This document shows positions 45,858-53,484 of a DNA stretch of 64,000 nucleotides, in pieces. The stretch covers positions 310,001-374,000 of the forward strand of contig NZ_JACJOF010000027.1 in the NCBI RefSeq assembly GCF_014695395.1, in the 5' to 3' direction. The stretch is from Nodosilinea sp. FACHB-131 (GTDB lineage: Bacteria; Cyanobacteriota; Cyanobacteriia; Phormidesmidales; Phormidesmidaceae). Position 1 is the stretch's first letter. The number at the start of each line of letters is the position of its first letter. The translations under genes and the position numbers were made by a program. The notes beneath the pieces were generated by a model. The model had not been told where the DNA came from. It did not search any database and was given only the letters and a program-made list of their open reading frames with translations.

Positions 45858-46202
45858 ATGTCTAATCCTAGAGCCGAAAGCGACAATTACGATCCGCATA
45901 TTATTCCAGCAGAAACTGCTGCCCGTAAAGAACGCGAGGGTAGCAACTTTAAGAACCCACGCGATGAGTCCGACAGTCCTACCGATATCCACGGTGGGCA
46001 AACTGTGGACAAAGAAGGTCTCGCCAATAACTACCCCATCGAGCCTGAAATGTACATCAATGAGCCCGGTGACCTGCGCGAAGAAGCAGAGGCCGAGAAA
46101 AACCGACGTGTGGCTGAACTGCGCGAAATTAATCAAAACGAAGAAAAAGGTAAGGTAACCACCGAGTCCGATGAGCGCGGCAAAGGTGTTGGGGCCGTTT
46201 AG
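45858..46202 (+). CDS. Hydrophilic, probably disordered conserved protein
   Basis: A 114-residue protein with a good ribosome site (GGAGG ten bases before ATG). Composition is dominated by Asp, Glu, Asn, Lys and Arg, with no hydrophobic core (NPRAESDNYDPHIIPAETAA, TDIHGGQTVDKEGLANNYPI, LREEAEAEKNRRVAELREIN). Such hydrophilins occur in stress-tolerant cyanobacteria, but I cannot assign a named family. A strong terminator follows at 46262, so it is expressed as one gene. Desiccation or osmotic-stress expression is an inference from composition only. Confidence 0.6.
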   Translation: MSNPRAESDNYDPHIIPAETAARKEREGSNFKNPRDESDSPTDIHGGQTVDKEGLANNYPIEPEMYINEPGDLREEAEAEKNRRVAELREINQNEEKGKVTTESDERGKGVGAV

Positions 46203-46261
46203 GCTTGCCTGAGAATGTAGCATTCTTGTAATGCTTGGTGCGCTAGCGCGATCGCAGCGCG

Positions 46262-46301
46262 ACAATGGGGGTAGGTCTGACGACCACCCCCATTGTTTTT
46301 T
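46262..46301 (+). terminator. Rho-independent terminator
   Basis: ACAATGGGGGT (46262-46272) pairs perfectly with ACCCCCATTGT (46286-46296) around a 13-base loop and is followed by Ts. Confidence 0.92.
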
Positions 46302-46338
46302 ACACTTTTTTTAACGTTATTTAGAGGGCATTACAGCA

Positions 46339-46878
46339 ATGACCCCAGCTACCCTTAGAGAACTGGTTAATCGCTACTACCAGGCCGGTGCCCGCGACCT
46401 GCACGGGCTAAATTTGCAGGGGTTAAACATGGCAGCAGCCCACCTGGCCAATGCTGACCTGCGCCGCACTAACCTCACGCGGGCCAACCTATACCAGGCT
46501 GACCTCACCCACATTGATGGCTATCAAATTACTTTGGCCCAAGCTGATTTGCGCGGGGCCTCTTTGGCCAATGCCGTCCTGCGCGAAGCCGATCTGCGCA
46601 AGATTCACTGCCACCGCGCCACTCTGATTAATGCCGACCTGCGCGATTGTTGTCTTGACCACGCTGACCTTAGCCATGCCAATTTAGAAGGCGCTAACCT
46701 CACTAAAGCCGACTTAACCCACGCCAACCTCTACTGGGCCAACCTGCGCTATACCAATTTGACCGGAGCCAACCTGACCAAGGCCAACCTAACTGGCGCT
46801 AAGTTCTGCCAAACTGTCATGCCTGACGGCACCATACGTGATTCAGAGTGCGCTTTCGTGCCGCAAGCAATGTCTTAA
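46339..46878 (+). CDS. Pentapeptide repeat protein
   Basis: A 179-residue protein made almost entirely of A(D/N)LxX repeats from about residue 25 to 160 (NMAAAHLANADLRRTNLTRA, LSHANLEGANLTKADLTHAN). This predicts a right-handed quadrilateral beta-helix of about seven coils. The N-terminal 20 residues (LRELVNRYYQAGARDLHGL) form a capping helix. Known members include DNA-gyrase-mimicking resistance proteins and many of unknown role; cyanobacterial genomes have dozens. There are no signal or membrane segments here. Its C-terminus has two Cys (KFCQTVMPDG, DSECAF). Confidence 0.93.
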   Translation: MTPATLRELVNRYYQAGARDLHGLNLQGLNMAAAHLANADLRRTNLTRANLYQADLTHIDGYQITLAQADLRGASLANAVLREADLRKIHCHRATLINADLRDCCLDHADLSHANLEGANLTKADLTHANLYWANLRYTNLTGANLTKANLTGAKFCQTVMPDGTIRDSECAFVPQAMS

Positions 46879-46892
46879 CCTTGAGGTCAACC

Positions 46893-47618
46893 CTAGCGCA
46901 GCAGTTCGTCTGGGCCTAGGGGAGCGGTAGTTTGGCGTTCGTCTGCGGGGGTGAGGGTATAGGGCAGCGGTGGTTCTGGCACCAGCAGGTAGCGATCGCC
47001 CCAACCCCCATTAGCGCGAGCTAGCAAGTCTGCTGGGGGAGTAGTTTGCCCATTGGGCAAGGCAACCGCCAGCACTTGGTCGGCCCACAAAAACGGTTCT
47101 CCACCGGAGGTTACTCGCAGCACATTTGCTAGTCGCTGCTGCCCATTTTGAGCTAGCTTGCCGTTGAGAGCTGCACCCAAATGGTGAGGGGCCAGCACAA
47201 TGGCAAATTGCACGGTTTTGCTAGGTTGAGCCGCTAGGCCAAGGGCATTGGCCTCGGCTTGCCAGGGTTCTTGGTAGCGGCCATCAGCGGCAACCTGCCA
47301 GAGATTGAGCTGGGCCGACCACTGGCCATTAGCAACGGTGACGGGCTGGTAGTCGAGCACCGAATAGAGGGGCTGATCGCCAGAGGTGGTGCCTTCAGGT
47401 AGCAAGTGTCGCAGGGCGATCGCCGTCAGCTGAGTATCGTTAGGTAAATTCGTAGTGCCAACGAGGGCAAACTCGCCATTGCCTTGAGCTGTGGCTTTAA
47501 GGGTGAGCGTTGTGGCCTCTGGAATAGATGAGGCGGGCGGCAGAGCAACTTGACAAGCCGCACAGGCTACCAGGGTAAGCACCAACAACCCAATTCTCTT
47601 TAGCCGTGAAATAATCAT
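46893..47618 (-). CDS. Putative lipoprotein, conserved hypothetical
   Basis: A 241-residue protein. The N-terminus MIISRLKRIGLLVLTLVACA is a lipoprotein signal; LVAC gives Cys19 as the lipidation site (Cys22 is an alternative). The mature part is rich in beta-strand and has no named domain. It contains ALVGTTNLPNDTQLTAIALR, WSAQLNLWQVAADGRYQEPW, VQFAIVLAPHHLGAALNGKL and ends PLGPDELLR. It could be a peripheral outer- or inner-membrane protein. It converges with the pentapeptide gene with only 14 bases between, and its upstream side faces the 555-base region before the cellulose cluster. Confidence 0.7.
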   Translation of the reverse strand: MIISRLKRIGLLVLTLVACAACQVALPPASSIPEATTLTLKATAQGNGEFALVGTTNLPNDTQLTAIALRHLLPEGTTSGDQPLYSVLDYQPVTVANGQWSAQLNLWQVAADGRYQEPWQAEANALGLAAQPSKTVQFAIVLAPHHLGAALNGKLAQNGQQRLANVLRVTSGGEPFLWADQVLAVALPNGQTTPPADLLARANGGWGDRYLLVPEPPLPYTLTPADERQTTAPLGPDELLR

Positions 47619-48173
47619 TGACTAGCGGTGAGGAACAATCTATCTAGAGCCCATAGAACCACAGCGCGCCTCTAACACCAATACCTAGAGAACGCCTTTT
47701 GCAACTCCACACAAAGGCTAGAGGCTAAAAACTTTTTCGGCATTTCATCCTGACGGCGGAAAATCTATCTGTAGGTGGAGTTAGCGCTAACACCGAGCTT
47801 GACTGTACCTGAGCTGAAATCGTCCTGACATCATTATTCCGTCACTAGATGCCTGAGTTTGATTCTCAGCTTGTTGATCCCAGTTATGATTACATCAATT
47901 TATTCAACGTTTCTAGAAATTTATCTTCGCTGTTGATCCGATCAATAGTCGAATACTTGCAGACTAAAGTTTAGTCTTTTTATCAAATGTCAACGATCGC
48001 CGAGACTTAGATCGCCTTGGTTTGCAAGAACTAAAGCGCGAGAATGTCAGCTAGATTGCCTTGACAGGTATTGGCAATCGATTAGCGAATTCAAGCTATC
48101 TCTTTAATTTGGCTACTTAGCAGGCCAGATATATCTTTCGTGCTTATTTTCATCCAATTATTTTGAGTATCTT
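47619..48173. other. AT-rich regulatory region before the cellulose cluster
   Basis: About 555 bases without a credible open frame. It is more AT-rich than surrounding DNA, with possible -10-like boxes, but no clear promoter pair was singled out. It separates the lipoprotein gene (minus) from the barrel gene (plus) and therefore probably holds the promoter of the exopolysaccharide operon. No riboswitch core was recognised. Confidence 0.4.
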
Positions 48174-49706
48174 ATGGAGCATTCTATAAGTGCTTGGTCA
48201 GCGCTGCGATATGCGCTGAAACCTGGCGCGACAACTGGTATTGTGCTGGCAACTGCGCTCTTGGGACTGCCCTCCGCTGCCTGGGGGAGCGAGTTGCCTA
48301 AAAATGATTTAGCGGCAGACAGCTTCCCTACCAACCATTTGTCTAAAGACGGTGCATTGCCTACGAATGCACCGGCAGCATTTCCTACAAATAGTGGGTC
48401 TGAATTTGCTGTAGACCCTGCTGCTAGCAGCGAGCTTTGGTTGCCGAACAGCGATAGGGTTCTGCCGCGGCCCAAACCAGAGACGGTGAAGAGCAGCCCT
48501 GCTGAGGTGCTGGCCCAGGCCATGCCTCAAACCCAGGTCAGTGAGGCTGACAGATCGCTAGAAGAAGAATTCTCTGAGGCGGCGCTTCTTGAAGAAAGCT
48601 CCCCGACTCAGTTGCCGATCGCAGTGCCGACCACACCAGAACCGGCTCCCTTAACGACAACCCTTGCTGCCGATACCCCATCTCAGCCAGAGCAGACTGT
48701 CGCCCAAACTGTCGAACCAGCGGAGCGCTCTGAAGTATTCGCCCAAGCGGCCTATTTGCAGCAGGGGAGTGAGGGCTCAGCCCGTCTGCGGGTGGGGGGA
48801 ATTTATGTGCTCAGCCCTTCGGTATTTGCCGGGGCTACGGTAGACCTCAGCACTGGGCAGGCCTTTTCTAACACTGACCAAACCGGCCTCAGCCTGAGTG
48901 AGCTGTATCTCACGGCCTCGCCCGCCAACCTGCCCGAACTGCGGTTCACGGTGGGGCTGATGGATTTGACCTCGTACCTCGATCGCAACAGCTTTGCCAA
49001 AGACTCGCTGACCCATTTCTTTAACCCGGTGTTTCAAACCAACCCGGCGTTGAGCACGGTGAACGTGGCCTCCCGCCCCGGTGCCCTGGTGAATTGGACC
49101 CCGGTGGATGCGGTGTCGCTGACGGCCACAACCTTTTCGTCGAGCCGCGATTTGGGCAGCTTTGCCCTCGACTCGTTTGCTGGGGAAGTGGGGGTGCGGT
49201 TTGGCAATGCCATTGTGCGGGGCACCTACGTGACCTCGACCGATACCGGCCAGAGCGACGGTTTTGGCGAGATCGGCTCGTTTAATCGAGGCAACGGTGA
49301 GTTTGGTGCGCGGCCGGGCGATCGCGAGACGGGCTTTGGCCTCAATGCCGAGGCCTTTATCCCTGGTCTCAAGCTGGGCTTTTTTGGCCGCTACGGCTGG
49401 TACACCAACCAAACCCTGGGGGCCAGCGGCCAGACCTACAGCCTGGGCGTCAACGGGCTAGACGTATTTATGCCGGGCGATCGCCTCGGGCTGGGCTACG
49501 GTCGCCAGCTCTCCAATAGCGCTCTGCGGCAAGCCAACGGCGGCCCCACCCCCGACGTGTGGGAGCTATTTTATGACGCCCAAGTTGTCGACAACCTGCG
49601 CGCCGGGGTGAGTGTGCAACAGCGCAACGCCTTTAGCGAAACCTACCTGGGCTTTCGGATGCGCTACGACCTGATGTGGAACCCCCTGCGGAGGGCAGCA
49701 GAATGA
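48174..49706 (+). CDS. Outer-membrane beta-barrel protein of the cellulose cluster (BcsC barrel-like)
   Basis: A 510-residue protein with a signal peptide (about residues 18-40, GATTGIVLATALLGLPSAAW). A low-complexity Pro/Glu/Ser region (about 40-185) follows. Then comes a barrel of about 320 residues made of alternating strands (ARLRVGGIYVLSPSVFAGAT, LRFTVGLMDLTSYLDRNSF, KLGFFGRYGWYTNQTLGASG). The last strand LGFRMRYDLMW has the aromatic-ended form of outer-membrane proteins. It starts the cluster, and its stop overlaps the start of the TPR gene (ATGA). The pair probably replaces BcsC, in which TPRs and barrel are one protein. A porin-type protein is the alternative. Confidence 0.7.
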   Translation: MEHSISAWSALRYALKPGATTGIVLATALLGLPSAAWGSELPKNDLAADSFPTNHLSKDGALPTNAPAAFPTNSGSEFAVDPAASSELWLPNSDRVLPRPKPETVKSSPAEVLAQAMPQTQVSEADRSLEEEFSEAALLEESSPTQLPIAVPTTPEPAPLTTTLAADTPSQPEQTVAQTVEPAERSEVFAQAAYLQQGSEGSARLRVGGIYVLSPSVFAGATVDLSTGQAFSNTDQTGLSLSELYLTASPANLPELRFTVGLMDLTSYLDRNSFAKDSLTHFFNPVFQTNPALSTVNVASRPGALVNWTPVDAVSLTATTFSSSRDLGSFALDSFAGEVGVRFGNAIVRGTYVTSTDTGQSDGFGEIGSFNRGNGEFGARPGDRETGFGLNAEAFIPGLKLGFFGRYGWYTNQTLGASGQTYSLGVNGLDVFMPGDRLGLGYGRQLSNSALRQANGGPTPDVWELFYDAQVVDNLRAGVSVQQRNAFSETYLGFRMRYDLMWNPLRRAAE

Positions 49707-52066
49707 AAATCATCTCCCATAAGCAACTGGACAACGCCAAATCCTCCCCCTTTCCCCATGGGGGCTTGAAGGAGGATTTTCTACCTAAAGAAACTAGAGG
49801 AATCCCTAGAGGACTTTTCCTAGCGCGAAATTCTCTATTAATAGGAGCCCTCGTCCTTGGTTTAGAGATTGTTGCCAGCCCCGCTGCCCTAGCGCAACGA
49901 TCGCCCCAGGTGAGAGAAGGTTACACTCTGCTCGATCGCGGCTGGGTGAATGACGCGATCACCGCCTTCCAAACGGCCCTACGCCAGCAGCCAAACTCTG
50001 CAGAGGCGCGGCTGGGGCTGGCGATCGCCTACCAGCGGGCAGGCCGAGACGCCGATGCTTGGGCCGCTTATCAGGCAGTGCTGCAAGTCAGTCCTGACAA
50101 TTCCAAAGCCTTGGAAGCCCTGGGCGAGCTGGGCGGTTACCGGCCCGAGTGGCAGATTGGGGGAATTAATGCCCTCACTCGACTGTTAGCTCAAAATCCT
50201 GGCAATCTTGAGGCCCTTAGCCAGCGAGCATTACTCTATGGCTACCAGGGGCGCTTTTCTGAATCTCTGGCCGATTATGATCTGCTCCTAAGCCGGAATC
50301 CGTCTCCCAAAACGCTGTTGGGGGCAGCACAGATCTATAGCTTTAGCGGCGACTATGACGGTGCTCTAGCTCTGTTTGACCGCTACCGACAGATAGGGGA
50401 ATTGCCTGTAGAGGCGTTGACGGCCTACGCGCTGACCCTACAAGAGACGGGCAATGCGGCGGGGGCGATCGCCCTGCTCGAACCTAAACTGAGAGAGCCT
50501 AACCGCACCGATGCCCTTTCTCTCAGCATTCGCACCGGCCTGGCCAATGCCTACGATGCCGGTGGTCAAACCACTAAAGCGCTGGAATTGTTGGCCCCGC
50601 TGGTGGGTAAGGCCGACGCGCGGCTGGCGCTGGCCCGTGCCTATAGTGCGATCGGTCGCCGCCAGCTTGACCCTGCTCTGTTTGAACAATCCACCCTGCT
50701 ATACCAGCAGGCATTGGATGCGACTGTGGCTCCCAGCTACGGCCTGCGGGTTGAGGTGGCCGACGTGCTGAGCGAGTGGCCCGACACGCAGCCCTTGGCG
50801 CTGACCATGTTTGAGCAACTGGCAGTGGAAAACCCTGACACCGCCAGCTTAGTGGTAAAAGCGCGCCTGCTAGCCTACAGCTTGGGGAGCGAGAGTGCCA
50901 CCACAGTGGCCGAGCAAATTTTGCCGCTGCTCTCTCCCATGCCCGGCTCAGCGCCGGAGCAGCGAGCCATTACCACCGCCCTGGTGCGTGTGGATAATCC
51001 CGACCCGGCCCTGCTGCCCGTTTACGAAGCCGTGGCAGCAGTGGTGAATGCGCCGCTGCTGACCTATCGCATCGCCCAACTTCACCTCGCCCAAGGCAAC
51101 TTGCAAGCCGCCCGCGATGCCCTCACTGCCTACAGCGCCACCAGTGCAGGGCAGGGCGACTGGGGCACAGAACTGCTGGTCGCCGACCTAGAGCGGCAGC
51201 TGGGCGATCTGGAGGCCAGCGCCCGCCGCTACGAGGCTGTAATTGCCGCCCAGCCCAATTCGCAGACCATCGCCGATGCCCTGCGGGGGCTGACCTTTGT
51301 GCGCACTCTGCAAGGCCAGCCCGAGGCAGCGCTGCCGGTGTATTTAGCGGCGATCGCCGCCTACCCCGACAACCCCAACTATCCCCTGGGCTACGCCCTG
51401 CTGGCCTACCGCACTGGGCAAATCACCTCTACCGTCGCTGCTGAAACCCTCGAGAGCTGGCTGGCCTCCCAAAACCTGGAGGATCCACCGCCAGAGCTGT
51501 TTGAGCTAGCCGGCGCACTGCCTGCCGATCGCCGCCGCGCCGACCTCTACCAGACCTTACTCACCCAGCAGCCAGACGATCTCTGGCTGCGGTGGCGAAC
51601 TATTGAACTGTTGGCCCAGACCAATCCCACCCAAGCCCAGGTCGAGCTGGACGCGCTGATTGCTGCTAACCCCGACGACCTGACGGTGTACTTCTTCCAG
51701 GGCGAGCTAGCCCAGCGCCAGGGGAACCTGCCCCTGGCCACCACCGCCTACCAGCAGGTGCTAGAGCGAGAGCCTGAGAATCTCGGTGCCCTGGCCGCCC
51801 TAGCTGGGGTGCAGTTTCAGCAGGGCAATCTGTCCACCGCCCGCACCCTCTATAACCAGGTGCTAGCGCTGAATCCTGACTACTGGGAGGCTCGGTATGC
51901 GATCGCAGAACTCAACATTGCCGACGACCAAAAGCTCTCGGCCCTAGAGCAACTGCGACAGCTCCCCCCCGAAGCCGCCCCCATCAACCTCGAACAGCGC
52001 GCTCAAGACGTGGAATTTGACCTACTCCGCCGCCGCGGCTTTCAACCCAGCTGGGAGCGCTACTAA
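49703..52066 (+). CDS. TPR-repeat periplasmic protein of the cellulose cluster (BcsC TPR-like)
   Basis: About 787 residues. Translation starts at the ATG in the ATGA overlap with the barrel gene. The N-terminus has an unusually long n-region before the hydrophobic signal (NSLLIGALVLGLEIVASPAA). Part of that region is encoded by a palindromic repeat. From about residue 65 on, TPR units follow one another (EGYTLLDRGWVNDAITAFQT, AEARLGLAIAYQRAGRDADA, FSESLADYDLLLSRNPSPKT, LPLATTAYQQVLEREPENLG). In the BcsC model the TPRs guide the glucan chain through the periplasm to the barrel. It lacks a barrel of its own; the preceding gene supplies one. Confidence 0.8.
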   Translation: MKIISHKQLDNAKSSPFPHGGLKEDFLPKETRGIPRGLFLARNSLLIGALVLGLEIVASPAALAQRSPQVREGYTLLDRGWVNDAITAFQTALRQQPNSAEARLGLAIAYQRAGRDADAWAAYQAVLQVSPDNSKALEALGELGGYRPEWQIGGINALTRLLAQNPGNLEALSQRALLYGYQGRFSESLADYDLLLSRNPSPKTLLGAAQIYSFSGDYDGALALFDRYRQIGELPVEALTAYALTLQETGNAAGAIALLEPKLREPNRTDALSLSIRTGLANAYDAGGQTTKALELLAPLVGKADARLALARAYSAIGRRQLDPALFEQSTLLYQQALDATVAPSYGLRVEVADVLSEWPDTQPLALTMFEQLAVENPDTASLVVKARLLAYSLGSESATTVAEQILPLLSPMPGSAPEQRAITTALVRVDNPDPALLPVYEAVAAVVNAPLLTYRIAQLHLAQGNLQAARDALTAYSATSAGQGDWGTELLVADLERQLGDLEASARRYEAVIAAQPNSQTIADALRGLTFVRTLQGQPEAALPVYLAAIAAYPDNPNYPLGYALLAYRTGQITSTVAAETLESWLASQNLEDPPPELFELAGALPADRRRADLYQTLLTQQPDDLWLRWRTIELLAQTNPTQAQVELDALIAANPDDLTVYFFQGELAQRQGNLPLATTAYQQVLEREPENLGALAALAGVQFQQGNLSTARTLYNQVLALNPDYWEARYAIAELNIADDQKLSALEQLRQLPPEAAPINLEQRAQDVEFDLLRRRGFQPSWERY
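49739..49779. repeat. Palindromic repeat embedded in a signal-peptide coding region
   Basis: AAATCCTCC (49739-49747) pairs with GGAGGATTT (49771-49779). Between them lies the perfect CCCCATGGGG (49754-49763). The element resembles palindromic intergenic repeats of cyanobacteria but lies inside the open frame, encoding KSSPFPHGGLKEDF. Confidence 0.7.
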
Positions 52067-52069
52067 AAC

Positions 52070-52110
52070 TCATCCACCCATCCACTCATCCACCCATCCA
52101 CTCACCCACC
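52070..52110 (+). repeat. Short tandem repeats (CATCCAC-type) after the TPR gene
   Basis: Near-perfect copies of CATCCACCCATCCACT, built from 7-8-base units, fill the 59-base gap between the TPR gene and the GH8 gene. Units resemble those at 53444-53483, 55793-55840 (inverted) and 55921-56029. Confidence 0.8.
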
Positions 52111-52125
52111 CCCCGGTGACCTACC

Positions 52126-53394
52126 ATGATGCGACTTTTTAACCTGCGGCGTACGCAAACCCGTATGTTGCTGACGATCCTGCCCCTGGCTCTGGTGCTA
52201 GTAGCCGCCGCGCCCAGCTGCACCATTCAAACCGCCGCCTGCGCTTGCCTCAACACTGGGGAAGTCGCCCTAAATCTGCCCGTCCCCAGCCCCCAAAGCG
52301 ACCTGCTGATTGAAAGCTGGCAAGCCTACCGCAGCCGGTTTATTCAGGACGATGGCCGTGTCATTGACCGGGAAGACAGCGATCGCACCGTTTCAGAAGG
52401 CCAGGCCTACGCCATGCTGCGGGCCGTTGCCATCAACGACCCTGTCACTTTCGATCGCACCTACACCTGGGCCAAAAGCAACCTCGCTCGCCTGGATGAA
52501 GCGGGCGAGCCAACCGACTTGCTCTGGGCCTGGAAATGGGGCCAGCGTCCAGACAGCTCCTGGGGTACATTGGATGCCAACTTTGCCACCGACGCCGACA
52601 TCGACGCCGCCACCGCGCTGATCTTAGCCGCTCGCCGCTGGTCGTGCCCCCAATACCTCGACGACGCTCGCGCCTTGCTGACCGACATCTGGGAGCACGG
52701 CACGGTGGAGCTACCTGATGGCACCCGCCAACTCATTCCCGGCCCTGCCGATGCCTTTAGCTTGGAGCCCGACCAGGTCATTCTCAACCCGTCGTATTTT
52801 GCCCCCGCCAGCTTTCGTCTGTTTGCTGAGGTCGATCGCGATCACGACTGGGCCAGCCTAATCGACAGCGGCTACACCATGCTCGATGACCTGTCGGAGT
52901 TTTCTGCCACTGGCCTGCCCCCCGACTGGATTGCCTACAACCCAGCCAGCGGCACCTACCGCCAGCTCCCCCTCGACTACCCGCTGCAAAGCCGCTACAG
53001 CTTCGATGCCTTCCGGGTTTGGTGGCGCATTGCTCAAGATGCCGCCTGGTTTAACGAACCCCGCGCCCAGGCCTACCTAGAGGCCCGTACTCCCGAACTG
53101 ATTCGCCGTTGGCAGCAAAATGGCCGCCTGCCCGCCCGCCTCACCCTCGATGGTAGTGCTGAAACCAGCTACGAATCGACCGCCCACTATGCCCTGGTTT
53201 ACCTGGCCCTGACCCGGGTAGACCCCGCGATCGCCGCCGAAATTCTGAGTCAAAAACTGCAGCCAACTTACAAAAACGGCTTTTGGGATAGCGATACCGC
53301 CTACTACACCCAAAACCTTGCCTGGTTTGGCCTGCTGCCCTTGGAAATTTCTCCCGATCGCCTCAAAACCACTGGCGGCACCTGCAGTCCCTAA
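52126..53394 (+). CDS. bcsZ: Glycosyl hydrolase family 8 endoglucanase (BcsZ-like)
   Basis: A 422-residue protein. An N-terminal hydrophobic segment (MLLTILPLALVLVAAAP) with a Cys just after it could be a signal or lipoprotein signal. The GH8 domain has the acid catalyst in DRTVSEGQAYAMLRAV (Glu) and the second acid region DANFATDADIDAATALILAA (Asp). It continues with LNPSYFAPASFRLFAEVDRD, PLDYPLQSRYSFDAFRVWWR and the C-terminal TPTYKNGFWDSD-like QPTYKNGFWDSDTAYYTQ. BcsZ cleaves glucan chains in the periplasm and is needed for ordered cellulose export. Its place between TPR and bcsB confirms the assignment. Confidence 0.9.
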   Translation: MMRLFNLRRTQTRMLLTILPLALVLVAAAPSCTIQTAACACLNTGEVALNLPVPSPQSDLLIESWQAYRSRFIQDDGRVIDREDSDRTVSEGQAYAMLRAVAINDPVTFDRTYTWAKSNLARLDEAGEPTDLLWAWKWGQRPDSSWGTLDANFATDADIDAATALILAARRWSCPQYLDDARALLTDIWEHGTVELPDGTRQLIPGPADAFSLEPDQVILNPSYFAPASFRLFAEVDRDHDWASLIDSGYTMLDDLSEFSATGLPPDWIAYNPASGTYRQLPLDYPLQSRYSFDAFRVWWRIAQDAAWFNEPRAQAYLEARTPELIRRWQQNGRLPARLTLDGSAETSYESTAHYALVYLALTRVDPAIAAEILSQKLQPTYKNGFWDSDTAYYTQNLAWFGLLPLEISPDRLKTTGGTCSP

Positions 53395-53443
53395 TCAACC
53401 GCAAAAAACGTCAACTATCACCGCTTCCTCACTTTCCCGTCGC

Positions 53444-53483
53444 TTACCCACCCACATCACCTACCTACCCACCTACCCCCTCC
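53444..53483 (+). repeat. Short tandem repeats before bcsB
   Basis: Degenerate CTACCCACC/CTACCTACC units lie right before the ATG of bcsB. They are of the same pyrimidine-rich style as the other junction repeats of this cluster. Confidence 0.65.
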
Positions 53484-53484
53484 C

